Shown piece by piece: positions 1 to 8,769 of a stretch of DNA of 64,000 bases. The position numbers and the translations under genes are program-made. This stretch comes from Streptomyces sp. NRRL F-5630 (GTDB lineage: Bacteria > Actinomycetota > Actinomycetes > Streptomycetales > Streptomycetaceae): assembly GCF_000719475.1 (NCBI RefSeq), contig NZ_JOGO01000029.1, positions 1-64,000 of the forward strand, given 5' to 3'. Every line of letters starts with the position of its first letter. Position 1 is the stretch's first letter. The notes beneath the pieces are model-generated. The model was not told the DNA's origin. It made no database searches and saw nothing but the letters and a program-made list of their open reading frames with translations.

Positions 1-64
1 GGATTGGGGGCCGGGGAGGTGGGGGCGGAGGCGATCGGGCCCCGGCGGGGGCCGCGACGGGGGC

Positions 65-187
65 GCGGCTCGGGCCGCGGTGGGCCCCGTGGGCGGCGGC
101 GCCGGCTCGGATCGCGGCGGGCCTCAGCTCGGGTTGTGGCGGCCCCGGCTCGGATCGCGGCGGGCCCCGGCTCGGCCCGCGGCCGTC
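65..187. repeat. degenerate 21-22 bp tandem repeat upstream of esterase
   Basis: An identical 22-bp unit (starting CCGGCTCGGATCG) occurs at 102-123 and 145-166. Looser copies lie at 65-86, 124-144 and 167-187. No convincing coding frame explains it. It sits in the region before the esterase start and looks like slippage-derived GC-rich intergenic DNA; a role is not evident. Confidence 0.6.
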
Positions 188-298
188 CCCCGGTCACCGG
201 GGAGGCGGGTGAGGCGAGCCAAGGGGAGGGTGGCCGGGTGACCCGTGGGGCCGCCACCGAGTCGTTGGGGCCGATGGGAGGCCGTAGGGTCGGCAATC

Positions 299-1324
299 AT
301 GGTGCACGCAGACGACACGCCGCCGCAGGGGCCTGGCGCCGCCTCGCCGGGCACGGGCGAGGGCCCGTACGGCTTCGATCCCACGTACGGCTACGAGCTT
401 CCCGCCCTGCTCGCCGTGCCCGCGCCCCCCGCGCCCGACGACTTCGGCGCGTTCTGGGGGCGGCTGCGGGAGCGGGCGCGCGCGGTCGTGACGGAACCCG
501 AGCTGGGGCCCGTCGAGGACGAGCGCGACGGCCTCGTGATCCGCTCCGTCACCTACACCTCGCTCGGCGGGGTGCGGCTCGGCGGCTGGTGCGCGCTGCC
601 CACCGAAGGGCCCGTCCGGCACGGATTCGTGATCGGGCACGGCTACGGGGGCCGCGACCGCCCGGGGCCCGATCTGCCGCTGCCGCTCGGGCAGTCCGCC
701 GCGATCCTGCCGTGCCTGCGCGGACTGCCCGCGCGCGGGCTCGTCGAGGGGGTTCCGGCCGAGGCGGACGCCCACGTGCTGCACGGCATCGCGAGCCGCG
801 AGACGTCCGTGCTCGGCGAGTGCGTCGCCGATCTGTGGTGCGCGGCGAGCGCGCTCGTCGACCTCGTGCCCGCCCTCGCCGGGCCCCGCCTCGGCTACCT
901 CGGCGAGAGCCTCGGCGGCGGCCTCGGCGCGCTCGCGCTGCCGTGGGACGAGCGCTTCGTCGCGGCGCAGCTCACCGTGCCGACCTTCGGCAACCACCCG
1001 CTGCGGCTCACGCTGCCGAGCGTGGGCAGCGGCGAGTCGGTACGGAGGTACCACGCCGAGCACCCCGAGGTCACTGACGTCCTCGCGTACTTCGACGCGG
1101 CGACGGCGGCGACGCTGATCCGTGTCCCGACGCTCGTCGCCGCCGCGCTCTACGATCCCGCCGTACCGCCCCCCGGCCAGTTCGCCGTGCACAACGCGCT
1201 CCCCGCCGCGGGCGAGCCCTTCCTGCTGCGGGCCGGGCACCACCCGCACGCGGAGGAGGCGACCGACCGCACGGCGCTCGCACAGGCCCGCACGGACTTC
1301 TTCGCCGCCCACATGCCGGGGTAG
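299..1324 (+). CDS. CE7-family (acetyl xylan esterase / cephalosporin-C deacetylase-like) hydrolase
   Basis: A 341-residue alpha/beta hydrolase, the usual length for the AXE1 (carbohydrate esterase 7) family. The N-terminal FDPTYGY and DFGAFW motifs are typical of that family. The nucleophile elbow GESLGGG lies near residue 202, and a C-terminal GHHPH supplies the catalytic His. No signal peptide is seen, so it is probably cytoplasmic and removes acetyl groups from short xylo-oligosaccharides or related esters. I chose ATG 299 because homology begins soon after it; an in-frame ATG at 245 would add a low-complexity leader. It is monocistronic and converges on the DUF2000 gene. Family call is firm; the substrate is inferred. 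Confidence 0.85.
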   Translation: MVHADDTPPQGPGAASPGTGEGPYGFDPTYGYELPALLAVPAPPAPDDFGAFWGRLRERARAVVTEPELGPVEDERDGLVIRSVTYTSLGGVRLGGWCALPTEGPVRHGFVIGHGYGGRDRPGPDLPLPLGQSAAILPCLRGLPARGLVEGVPAEADAHVLHGIASRETSVLGECVADLWCAASALVDLVPALAGPRLGYLGESLGGGLGALALPWDERFVAAQLTVPTFGNHPLRLTLPSVGSGESVRRYHAEHPEVTDVLAYFDAATAATLIRVPTLVAAALYDPAVPPPGQFAVHNALPAAGEPFLLRAGHHPHAEEATDRTALAQARTDFFAAHMPG

Positions 1325-1369
1325 CCCGGGGCGGCGGCCCGGGTGGAGCGTGTTTCCCGCCGCGCGTTC

Positions 1370-1801
1370 CTACGGGTGCATCCGCGCCCCCTTCAGCGTC
1401 TTGTCCACCGCGTTCTTCGGCCCGTACACCGCGAGCCCCACGAGGTCGAGCTTCGCCCCGGGGACCGCGCGGACGGCGGCGCGGTTGGCCGCGTCATGGC
1501 CCGTCGCGAAGAGGTCGGCGGTGAAGACGGCGCGGGGCAGGGCGCGCGCGAGGGCGCGGGAGTGGGCCGTGGTGAGCAGCGCGGCGGGGCCCTCGAAGAC
1601 GAGGACCGGCTGGCGGAACATCGGCAGGTACGGGGTGCTGTCCGCGTCCGCGTACGGCTCGCCGATCACCTCGGGGGCCTCGGTGCCCAGGCCGCTGACG
1701 AGGAAGGCGGTCACGTTGAGCCGCTGCCAGGGGGCGAGGTCGTCGCGGAGCAGGACGGCGATCTTGGTGTCGAAGCGGACGGGGGCGTCGGTGCTGGTCA
1801 T
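1370..1801 (-). CDS. DUF2000 family protein
   Basis: A 143-residue protein opening with RFDTKIAVLLRDDL, the usual start of DUF2000 (PF09391) proteins, a peptidyl-tRNA-hydrolase-2-like small fold. It ends in an AVYGPKNAVDKTLKG stretch also usual for the family. No signal or membrane segment is visible. It is divergent from the AraC regulator at 1864, with only 62 nt between the starts, so the regulator probably controls it. The biochemical function of DUF2000 is not established; family membership is from recognition of the sequence. Confidence 0.8.
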   Translation of the reverse strand: MTSTDAPVRFDTKIAVLLRDDLAPWQRLNVTAFLVSGLGTEAPEVIGEPYADADSTPYLPMFRQPVLVFEGPAALLTTAHSRALARALPRAVFTADLFATGHDAANRAAVRAVPGAKLDLVGLAVYGPKNAVDKTLKGARMHP

Positions 1802-1863
1802 GGGGCCAGCCTCGCGGCGGGGGCGCGCCGCGTTCTTGTACGTTCCTGGCGTACGTTCGAAGG

Positions 1864-2667
1864 ATGGCGACCCGGCACGAGATCTCGGCGTGGCGGCCCT
1901 CCCTCCCCGGGGTGACGGAGGTGCTGCACGCGCGCTTCACGGACCACGCGTACCCCATGCACGTGCACGAGGCGTGGACGCTGCTCATCGTGGACGACGG
2001 CGCGGTCCGCTACGACCTGGGCAGGCACCCGCACGGCACCCCGCGCGGCATGGTCTCGCTGCTGCCCCCGTACGTCCCGCACAACGGCTCCGCGGCGAGC
2101 CCCGGCGGCTTCCGCAAACGCGTCCTGTATCTCGATCTCACGCGCCTGGGGACGGACTTGACGGGCCCGGCCGCCGACAGCCCGGACCTCGCCGACCCCC
2201 TGCTCCGCGACCGCGTCGGGCGCCTGCACTCCGTACTGACGTACCCGGGCGAGGAGTTGGAGGCGGAGAGCAGGCTGGCCCTGGTCGTGGAGCGCCTGCG
2301 CCGCCACTTGGGCGCGCCGCCCGAACAGCCGCCCCACGCCAGGTCGTTGCCCCACGACCTGCGCGACCTGCTCGACGCCCGCCTCCCTGCCTCCCTGAGC
2401 CTGGCCGAGGCGGCCCGCCTCCTGCACGCCGACGAGACCCACCTCATCCGCGCCTTCACGCGCGCCTTCGGCATCGCGCCCCACCAGTACGTGACCTCCC
2501 GCCGCCTCGACCGCGCCCGCCGCCTCCTCCTGGGCGGCGTCCCCGCCGCCCGTGCCGCCACGGAGTCCGGCTTCTACGACCAGCCGCACCTGACCCGCCA
2601 CTTCCGCCGCTTCCTGGGCACGACCCCGGCGAGGTTCGCCCGGGGCCGCCCGGCGGCGGAGGGGTGA
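1864..2667 (+). CDS. AraC-family transcriptional regulator
   Basis: A 267-residue regulator. Residues about 1-100 form a cupin-like sensor (HVHEAWTLLIVDDGA, the arabinose-binding type). Residues about 160-260 carry the double helix-turn-helix: SLAEAARLLHADETHLIRAF, then FGIAPHQYVTSRRLDRARRLL, and FYDQPHLTRHFRRFLGTTPARF. It is cytoplasmic and DNA-binding. It is transcribed divergently from the DUF2000 gene, a common AraC/target arrangement, so its operator is probably within 1802-1863. The inducer is unknown. Confidence 0.9.
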   Translation: MATRHEISAWRPSLPGVTEVLHARFTDHAYPMHVHEAWTLLIVDDGAVRYDLGRHPHGTPRGMVSLLPPYVPHNGSAASPGGFRKRVLYLDLTRLGTDLTGPAADSPDLADPLLRDRVGRLHSVLTYPGEELEAESRLALVVERLRRHLGAPPEQPPHARSLPHDLRDLLDARLPASLSLAEAARLLHADETHLIRAFTRAFGIAPHQYVTSRRLDRARRLLLGGVPAARAATESGFYDQPHLTRHFRRFLGTTPARFARGRPAAEG

Positions 2668-2691
2668 GGGCGCGGAGCGGGGGATACGGAC

Positions 2692-3777
2692 TCAGCGCCC
2701 CCCGGCCCCGCCTTCCCAGGGTTCCCCGCACCCGCAGCTAGCCCGTCGTGTCACCGCGACGGGCAGCACCCGGGAGACCGGTGGGGTGCGCTGGGGCTCC
2801 GAGACGCGCTGGATGAGGAGTTCGGCGGCCTCCTCGCCCATGCGGCGCATCGGCTGGCGCACCGTGGTGAGCGGGGGGCGGACGACGCGGCTCAGCGGGA
2901 TGCCGTCGAAACCCGTGACGGCGAGGTCCTCCGGGACCCGTACCCCGGCCTCCTCCAGCGTGTGCAGGGCGCCGACCGCCATCTGGTCGTTCGCGAAGAC
3001 GAGTGCCTCGGGACGCGGGCCCGGGCGGTCGAGGAGGGCGCGCGTCGCGCGGGAGCCCTCGGCCCGTGTCATCAGCGGGGCGCGCAGGTCGGGTGCTTCG
3101 GGCACGGGGAGCCCGGCCTCGCGCAGGGCGTCGCGGTAGCCCTCGAAGCGGGCGCCCACGTCGGGCGACTCGTCGGCGCTGCCGATGAAGGCGAGGCGGC
3201 GCAGCCCGTGGTCCGCGAGGAGGTGGCGCGTGAGCTGGTACTCACCGTCGCGGTTGGCGACCTCGATGTGGTCCATGTGGTCTATCTCGCGCGGCCCCGC
3301 GAGCATCACGACGGGCACGCGCCGCGAGATGACCTCCAGGTCCTCGGTCGGCACCGTCCGCGCGAGCACGGCGAAGCCGTCCACGCGCCCCGCGACCTTC
3401 GCGACCAGGCTCTCCGGGCCGCCCGCCAGCGAGGCGGCGATGAGCAGCGCGTAGCCGTGGCGGCGGGCCGCGCGCTCCATGCCCCTGATGATCTGGTCCG
3501 AGTAGAGCGTGCCCGCCTCCTCGTCGCCCTCGCCGGCCCCGGATTCCGCGTCCGGGTCGGCGTAGTCGGGGAAGCACAGGCCGATGATCCCCGTGGTGCG
3601 GCTCGCGAGACCGCGCGCGCTGCCGCTCGGCACGTAGCCGAGGGCGCGGGCCGCGGCGAGCACCTTCTCGCGCGTCGCCGGACGCACGGAATCGGGGCTG
3701 CGGTAGACGCGGGAGACGGTGGCGATGGACACGCCCGACTGCTCCGCCACGTCGTAGACCGTGGGAGTGTCGCTCAC
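2692..3777 (-). CDS. LacI-family transcriptional regulator
   Basis: A 361-residue repressor. The N-terminal helix-turn-helix and hinge (VYDVAEQSGVSIATVSRVYR, then RPATREKVLAAARALGY) precede a periplasmic-binding-protein-like sensor from about residue 62, with typical VFANDQMAVGAL and AVTGFDGIPLSR motifs. A short acidic insert (about residues 75-90) precedes the DQIIRGME helix. It converges on the AraC gene with 24 nt between the stops. A palindrome 32 nt upstream of its start suggests autoregulation. No sugar transporter adjoins it, so the effector and main targets lie elsewhere. Confidence 0.92.
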   Translation of the reverse strand: MSDTPTVYDVAEQSGVSIATVSRVYRSPDSVRPATREKVLAAARALGYVPSGSARGLASRTTGIIGLCFPDYADPDAESGAGEGDEEAGTLYSDQIIRGMERAARRHGYALLIAASLAGGPESLVAKVAGRVDGFAVLARTVPTEDLEVISRRVPVVMLAGPREIDHMDHIEVANRDGEYQLTRHLLADHGLRRLAFIGSADESPDVGARFEGYRDALREAGLPVPEAPDLRAPLMTRAEGSRATRALLDRPGPRPEALVFANDQMAVGALHTLEEAGVRVPEDLAVTGFDGIPLSRVVRPPLTTVRQPMRRMGEEAAELLIQRVSEPQRTPPVSRVLPVAVTRRASCGCGEPWEGGAGGR

Positions 3778-3808
3778 AGCAGCACCATCGCCTGTCCTGT
3801 CACACCGA

Positions 3809-3824
3809 ATGAAAGCGCATTCAT
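3809..3824. promoter_or_regulatory. LacI-type operator palindrome
   Basis: ATGAAAGCGCATTCAT reads the same on both strands except for one mismatched pair and is centred on GC, the usual architecture of LacI-family sites. It lies 32 nt upstream of the LacI-family start and is therefore best read as its autoregulatory site. Binding is inferred. Confidence 0.65.
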
Positions 3825-3962
3825 CCTAGGTTCGGCGACGGGTGAGAGCAAGGGCCTCCGAGGGTGGGCGGCTGCTCGCCCGGCTCGGGCGCGGCCTCTG
3901 CCGACGTCAGAATAGCCAAGTAGGTTTGCAAGTTTCCCTGTCGAACTCGTACGGTGGCCGTC

Positions 3963-4430
3963 ATGACCGAGCCCACCGCCCCGACCGGGCGCCCCGGCGC
4001 GCCGCACCCGGACAGCGCGCGGCTCGCCGACGAGCTGACCTCGGTGGCCGGGCTGCTCGTGCGGCGCCTGCGGACGCAGTCCGCGGGCAGCCTCCTCAGC
4101 CCCACCCAGCGCTCCGCGCTCTCCCGCCTCGACCGCGAGGGCCCGATGACCACGGCGGCGCTCGCCCGCGCCGAGCACGTCCGCCCCCAGTCGATGCGCG
4201 CGACGCTCGGCCACCTGCACGACCAGGGCCTCGTCGCGCGCACGCCCGACCCCGGGGACGGCCGCCAGTCCGTCGTCTCGGTCGCCGAGCGCGGCCGGGC
4301 CGTCCTCGCCGAGGTCCGCGCCGCCAAACGCACGTGGCTCACCCACGCCCTCGACACCCAGCTGACCCCCGGGGAACGCGCCCTCGTCGCCGAGGCCGTG
4401 ACCCTCCTCGGCAAGGTGGCCGAAGGGTGA
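3963..4430 (+). CDS. MarR-family transcriptional regulator
   Basis: A 155-residue winged-helix protein. LSPTQRSALSRL is the start of the DNA-binding domain, HVRPQSMRATLGHLHDQGLV the recognition helix, and the wing contains RTPDPGDGRQSVVSV, the usual D-x-R wing of MarR. ATG 3963 is used; a GTG three codons earlier (3954) is equally possible. It faces away from the LacI gene and precedes the isochorismatase-fold gene by 392 nt, so co-regulation is possible but not shown. The ligand is unknown. Confidence 0.9.
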   Translation: MTEPTAPTGRPGAPHPDSARLADELTSVAGLLVRRLRTQSAGSLLSPTQRSALSRLDREGPMTTAALARAEHVRPQSMRATLGHLHDQGLVARTPDPGDGRQSVVSVAERGRAVLAEVRAAKRTWLTHALDTQLTPGERALVAEAVTLLGKVAEG

Positions 4431-4822
4431 CCGGCGCCCCGCGTTCCCCTGCTGCCGCCCTGGCCGAAGCCGCCGCGCGGACACCTCACGCTCCGGTGGC
4501 GATACCTCCCGCGCCGATGCCTCTCGCGCCGATACCTCGCGCTCCCGCGCCGGTCCGAGACGCCGCCGCCCCGGCCCACCACGCCGCCACGCGGACCCAC
4601 TACGCCGCCGTCCCTACCCCCGGCGGCCCCGGCCGCCGCCCGGGAGCCGACCGCCCCCCGGCCCTCGCGCCCGTCCCCGGAGCCCCCGGCACCGGGGCCG
4701 CCCGCACCGCCCGGCGCGCGCTCACGCCCCCGCCCCCGGCCCTCGCCCGCACCCTCCCGCGCCGCTCCCCGCGCCCCCGCGCCTGAGCGGCCCCTCTTCC
4801 CCGCCACGAAGGAGCACCACCC
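4431..4822. other. 392-nt region with no supported gene
   Basis: GC-rich spacer with short direct repeats (GCGCCGATACCTC-like near 4500-4545) and Pro/Arg/Ala-rich pseudo-frames that do not look like protein. The only functional element I see is the ribosome binding site AAGGAG at 4809-4814, serving the start at 4823. Confidence 0.6.
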
Positions 4823-5377
4823 ATGACCGCCACCACTCTCGACGCCCGCACCGCGCTGATCGTCGTCGACCTCCAGAAGGGCATCGCCGCCCTGACGGGC
4901 GCGCCCGTCCCCTCGAAGGACGTCGTCGCGCGTTCCGCCGGTCTCGCCGCCGCCTTCCGCGCCAAGGGCCTGCCCGTCGTGCTCGTCAACGTGACGGGCG
5001 CCGCCCCCGGCCGCAACGAGGCCCCCGCACGCGGCGAGCAGCCCCCGGCCGACTGGGCGGACCTCGTTTCCGAGCTGGACGCGCAGGACTCCGACATCCG
5101 CGTCACAAAGCGGACGTGGGGCGCCTTCTACGGCACCGACCTCGACTCGCAGCTCCGCCGCCGGGGCGTCACCCAGGTCGTCCTGACCGGCATCGCGACG
5201 AGCATCGGCGTCGAGTCCACGGCGCGCTTCGCGCACGAGTACGGCTACAACGTCACCGTCGTGACCGACGCCGTCACCGACATGAACGCCGACGCCCACG
5301 CCAACAGCGTCGCGCACGTCTTCCCGCGTCTCGGCGAGACCGGCACGACCGAGGAGATCACCGCGCTCCTCGGCTGA
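4823..5377 (+). CDS. isochorismatase-fold hydrolase with Gly in the nucleophile position
   Basis: A 184-residue single-domain protein of the isochorismatase-like superfamily. Asp16 (LIVVDLQKG) and Lys96 (VTKRTWGAF) match the conserved Asp and Lys. The third position, normally Cys in amidohydrolases of the family (motif GxATSxCVESTAR), is Gly129 here (GIATSIGVESTAR). True isochorismatases such as PhzD and EntB also lack the Cys, so this protein is unlikely to be a nicotinamidase-type amidase and could be a vinyl-ether hydrolase or a different activity. No siderophore or phenazine genes are nearby. ATG 4823 follows AAGGAG by 8 nt. Cytoplasmic. Confidence 0.85.
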   Translation: MTATTLDARTALIVVDLQKGIAALTGAPVPSKDVVARSAGLAAAFRAKGLPVVLVNVTGAAPGRNEAPARGEQPPADWADLVSELDAQDSDIRVTKRTWGAFYGTDLDSQLRRRGVTQVVLTGIATSIGVESTARFAHEYGYNVTVVTDAVTDMNADAHANSVAHVFPRLGETGTTEEITALLG

Positions 5378-5392
5378 GACCGGGCGCCCGGC

Positions 5393-5433
5393 GCGGGAGG
5401 GGAGGCCACCGGCGCGGTGGCCTCCCCTCCCGC
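5393..5433. terminator. bidirectional hairpin terminator
   Basis: A perfect 19-bp inverted repeat (arms 5393-5411 and 5415-5433, 3-nt loop) sits between the convergent isochorismatase-fold and reductase genes. There is no clear U-tract, as is common in Streptomyces. Confidence 0.85.
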
Positions 5434-5456
5434 ATACTCCCCTCCCGCGTACGCCG

Positions 5457-6071
5457 TCAGAGCACGTCGTACGTGAGGTGCGTCGCCGTGGACGTCACGC
5501 GCACGTCCCGCTGCACGAGCGAGCGCGCCGTGCCGCCGGTGAAGAGCGGGGTGCCCGCGCCGAGCAGGACGGGGGAGAGGTGCAGCGAGAGGACGTCGAC
5601 GAGCCCCGCCTCGAAGGCCGAGCGGATGAGCGCGGCGCCGCCCATGAGCACGGCGTCGAGCTCCCGTCCCGCCGCGGCCGAGGCCGCCTCGGCGCGGACG
5701 CGCGCGGCGGCGACGGCGTCGGGCAGGCCGGTCGTGACGAAGGTCCAGTCGAGCGCTCCGAGCCGTACGGACCGCGGCTTCGCGCGCGTCACGACGAAGA
5801 AGGCGGGCCGCCCGGCCACCCCCGCCCCGTACCCCACCTCGTCGTCCCACCCGCCGGGCCCGTCCACCACGTCGAAGAGCCGCCGCCCCAGCACGACGGC
5901 CCCGGAGCGCGCCGTCCCCTCGCCGAGCACCCGCCGGTCCTCGGGATCGTCCGAGAACGCCCAGGTGTGCAGTGCCTCGCCGCCGTCACCGAGCCCGTTG
6001 AGGGGCCCGGGAGCGGGGCCGGTGACGAAGCCGTCGAGGGAGACCGAGATGTCGGCGACGATGCGGGTCAT
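5457..6071 (-). CDS. dihydrofolate reductase / RibD C-terminal family protein
   Basis: A 204-residue protein starting TRIVADISVSLDGFV, the usual opening of RibD C-terminal-domain reductases, followed by VVLGRRLFD and the NADPH-binding stretch VLMGGAALIRSAF. The C-terminal LSPVLLGAGTPLF is also typical. The true start is ATG at 6071; the open frame runs further upstream but is low-complexity there. Members bind NADPH; many are uncharacterised reductases rather than folate or riboflavin enzymes. It is divergent from the LpqW-like gene. Substrate unknown. Confidence 0.85.
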   Translation of the reverse strand: MTRIVADISVSLDGFVTGPAPGPLNGLGDGGEALHTWAFSDDPEDRRVLGEGTARSGAVVLGRRLFDVVDGPGGWDDEVGYGAGVAGRPAFFVVTRAKPRSVRLGALDWTFVTTGLPDAVAAARVRAEAASAAAGRELDAVLMGGAALIRSAFEAGLVDVLSLHLSPVLLGAGTPLFTGGTARSLVQRDVRVTSTATHLTYDVL

Positions 6072-6244
6072 GGGGGAGAGGTACCCGTCCCGCGCCCGCC
6101 TCTCCCGCCGCTGCTTCCCCCGGGGGACTTCCGTGGGCCAACCGGGTGCGGTGCTCAGCACTTCCCGCGTGGAGGGCAATAGATGTGATCGGACAGTAAG
6201 CAGACAGTCGGACAAGGGCGTCACGCCACGGAGGTACCAGCACG

Positions 6245-8614
6245 ATGTCGTCGTACAGCGGCCCGAGACTGCGTTCCGCCGTGTTCCTGGTGGCAGGCGT
6301 GCTCGCCGTGCCCGCCCTCGCCTCCTGCTCCGGCGACGGCGGCGGCGCGCACGCGGCGCACGTCGTCGCGCCCGACGTCCACCAGGCCGCACGTGACCGT
6401 GTCGCCGAGGGCGGCACCCTGCACTGGGCGGTCGACCGGCTCCCCAGCACCCTCAACACCTTCCAGGCCGACGCCGACACCACCACGGCGCGCGTCGCCT
6501 CGGCCACGCTGCCCTCGATGTTCCACCTGGACCGGCAGGGCCGCCCCACCCGCTCCGCCGCCTACCTGCGCGACGCGAAGGTCGAGACCACCGAGCCCCG
6601 CCAGGTCGTCGTCTACCACCTCGACCCCAAGGCGGCCTGGAACAACGGCCGCGACATCGGCGCCGACGACTTCGCCGCCCAGTGGCAGGCCCTGCGCGGC
6701 TCCCACAGCAAGTACTCGACCGCGCGCAACGCGGGCTACGACCGCATCGCGAAGGTCGAGCGCGGCGCGAACGCGCAGGAGGTGCGGATCACCTTCGCCA
6801 AGCCGTACGCGGACTGGCGCGCCCTCTTCTCGCCGCTGTACCCGAAGGAGGTCATGGGCAGCCCCGAGACCTTCAACGACAGCGCCCGCACCGGGCTGGC
6901 CGTGAGCGCGGGCCCCTTCCGGGTCGGCAAGGAGGACCGCGGCGGCGGCGATCTCACCCTGGAGCGCGACACCCGCTGGTGGGGCGACCGCGCCAAGCTC
7001 GACGCCCTCGTCCTGCGCGCGGTCCCCGCCGGCAAGCGGGTCAAGGCGATGCTCGACGGACGTGTCGACCTCGCCCCCGTCGAACAGGACGAGGCCGCCC
7101 GCGTCGCCCGCGCCGGCAAGGGCGACGGCGGTCCGCTCGCCCCGCGAAGCGGCCCGAACGCCGCGGGCGCCGTCGCCGCCGACGTCTACTCCCGCGCCTT
7201 CGCGAAGGGTTCGCCGGAGCAGGTCAACCGCCTGGAGCGGCAGAACCGCGCCGACCTCGCCGAGGCCCGCGCCGTCGAGGAGGCCCAGCAGCGGAGCCTG
7301 GGCCGCTACCGCCTGCGCAAGAGCCTCGAACCCGCCTACACGCAGCTCGCGCTCAACGGCGAGTCGGGCCCCCTCTCCGACGAGCGCGTCCGCCGCGCCG
7401 TGGCCCGCGCCCTCGACCGCAAGTCCCTCGCCCAGCTCGTGCTCAAGCCCCTCGGCCTGCCCGCCGACCCGGTCGGCAGCCACCTCGCCCTCGCCGGTCA
7501 GGACGCCTACGCCGACAGCAGCGGCGCCCTCGGCAAGCAGGACGCCGTCGAGGCGCAGGCCCTCCTCTCCGACGCGGGCTACCGGCCGGCCGTCTCCGGC
7601 GAGGAGGCGAAGAAGGACGAGGCCGCGCAGGGCAAGGCGGGCGCGGGCGCCGACGGCAAGGCGGGGAGCGCGGCACGTACGGACGGCAAGGCGCCCGCGG
7701 ACGAGGCGCGCGGCGAGAAGAGCGGCGCCGACGCCGGGAAGGCGCACGCGGCGGCCGGGAAGAAGGCCGCTTCGAAGAAGAAGAGCGAGGCCGGGAAGAA
7801 GGCGAAGGACTCCGCTCCGCTCGCGCCCGCCCCCGTGCCCCCGCAGTCCGTCCTCCTCCACCAGGCGTACGCGATGGCGGCCCCGCCCGCGAAGGCCGCG
7901 GGCGCCGCCGGGGCCTACGCCCCCAAGGGCACCCCCGCGCCGCGGTCGCCGGAGGAGAAGGGCGAGGCCGCGCCCAAGGCGGGCCCCGCCGGGGTCCCCG
8001 CCGTGCTCGGCAAGGACGGCAAGCCCCTCACGCTCCGCTTCGTCGTCCCCTCGGGCGCCGGTTCCGCGCAGCTCCGTGAGGTCGGCGAGAAGATCACGGG
8101 CATGGTCGAGAAGATCGGCATCCGCACCCAGGTGCAGAAGGTGTCCGACGCCTCCTACTTCAAGGACCACATCGCGACCGGCGACTACGACATGGCGCTC
8201 TGGTCCTGGCCGGGCACCGCCTTCCCCGCCACCGACGCGCGCCCCGTCTACGGCAAGCCCGTCCCGGCGGCCGACGGCTCGCTCAACGTCGACCAGAACT
8301 ACACCCGCGTCGGCACGGACCGCATCGACCAGCTCCTCGACCAGGCGGCCGGAACCCTGGACGCCAAGGAGGCCGGGCAGCTCGTGAAGAAGGCGGACGC
8401 CCGCATCTGGGCCGCCGCCGGTTCCATCCCGCTCTACCAGCGCCCCGAACTCGTCGCCGCGCGCTCCGACCTCCGTAACGCCGGGGCCTTCGGCTTCGCC
8501 ACCCCGGACTGGGAGAACATCGGCTTCGCGAAGAAGGGCGGGAACGGCCCGAAGGGGACGAAGGCGCCGGTCGAGAAGCCGGCGAGGAAGACGGAGGCGC
8601 CCGCCGGGGAGTGA
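6245..8614 (+). CDS. lpqW: LpqW-like family-5 solute-binding lipoprotein
   Basis: A 789-residue exported lipoprotein. A signal peptide (hydrophobic core near residues 13-26) ends in the lipobox LASC. The body is an SBP_bac_5 (DppA/OppA-like) fold: ADDFAAQWQAL, AKPYADWRALFSPLYP, LSDERVRRAVARALDR, and YDMALWSWPG. Residues about 450-590 are a Lys/Ala/Gly/Pro-rich insertion absent from ordinary binding proteins, which explains the length. No permease adjoins it. It directly precedes typA, and in Mycobacterium tuberculosis lpqW (Rv1166) adjoins typA (Rv1165). LpqW there influences mannolipid synthesis rather than peptide uptake; whether that role holds in Streptomyces is unknown. The symbol rests on synteny and general similarity. 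Confidence 0.75.
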   Translation: MSSYSGPRLRSAVFLVAGVLAVPALASCSGDGGGAHAAHVVAPDVHQAARDRVAEGGTLHWAVDRLPSTLNTFQADADTTTARVASATLPSMFHLDRQGRPTRSAAYLRDAKVETTEPRQVVVYHLDPKAAWNNGRDIGADDFAAQWQALRGSHSKYSTARNAGYDRIAKVERGANAQEVRITFAKPYADWRALFSPLYPKEVMGSPETFNDSARTGLAVSAGPFRVGKEDRGGGDLTLERDTRWWGDRAKLDALVLRAVPAGKRVKAMLDGRVDLAPVEQDEAARVARAGKGDGGPLAPRSGPNAAGAVAADVYSRAFAKGSPEQVNRLERQNRADLAEARAVEEAQQRSLGRYRLRKSLEPAYTQLALNGESGPLSDERVRRAVARALDRKSLAQLVLKPLGLPADPVGSHLALAGQDAYADSSGALGKQDAVEAQALLSDAGYRPAVSGEEAKKDEAAQGKAGAGADGKAGSAARTDGKAPADEARGEKSGADAGKAHAAAGKKAASKKKSEAGKKAKDSAPLAPAPVPPQSVLLHQAYAMAAPPAKAAGAAGAYAPKGTPAPRSPEEKGEAAPKAGPAGVPAVLGKDGKPLTLRFVVPSGAGSAQLREVGEKITGMVEKIGIRTQVQKVSDASYFKDHIATGDYDMALWSWPGTAFPATDARPVYGKPVPAADGSLNVDQNYTRVGTDRIDQLLDQAAGTLDAKEAGQLVKKADARIWAAAGSIPLYQRPELVAARSDLRNAGAFGFATPDWENIGFAKKGGNGPKGTKAPVEKPARKTEAPAGE

Positions 8615-8639
8615 CCCCCGTCTCCTCCCGGGACCGCCC

Positions 8640-8676
8640 ACGGGGCCCGTACCGCGCCACCCGGTACGGGCCCCGT
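8640..8676 (+). terminator. hairpin terminator after the LpqW-like gene
   Basis: A perfect 15-bp inverted repeat (8640-8654 with 8662-8676, 7-nt loop) lies 25 nt after the stop of the LpqW-like gene and before typA. It indicates that the two genes are transcribed separately. Confidence 0.8.
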
Positions 8677-8769
8677 ACGATGGGGTGAGGCCGTGGCATG
8701 TTCCGCCCGGCAGGGCGCGCGTACGACACCGGACGCGCAGCCATCCACGACTCGGGAGAATCGCCGCAA

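Noticed and set aside
6221..8641. Minus-strand open frame of 806 codons antisense to the LpqW-like gene
   Set aside because: Leu/Val/Arg/Gly-rich antisense frame, typical of codon bias in Streptomyces; the plus-strand gene has a signal peptide and family motifs.
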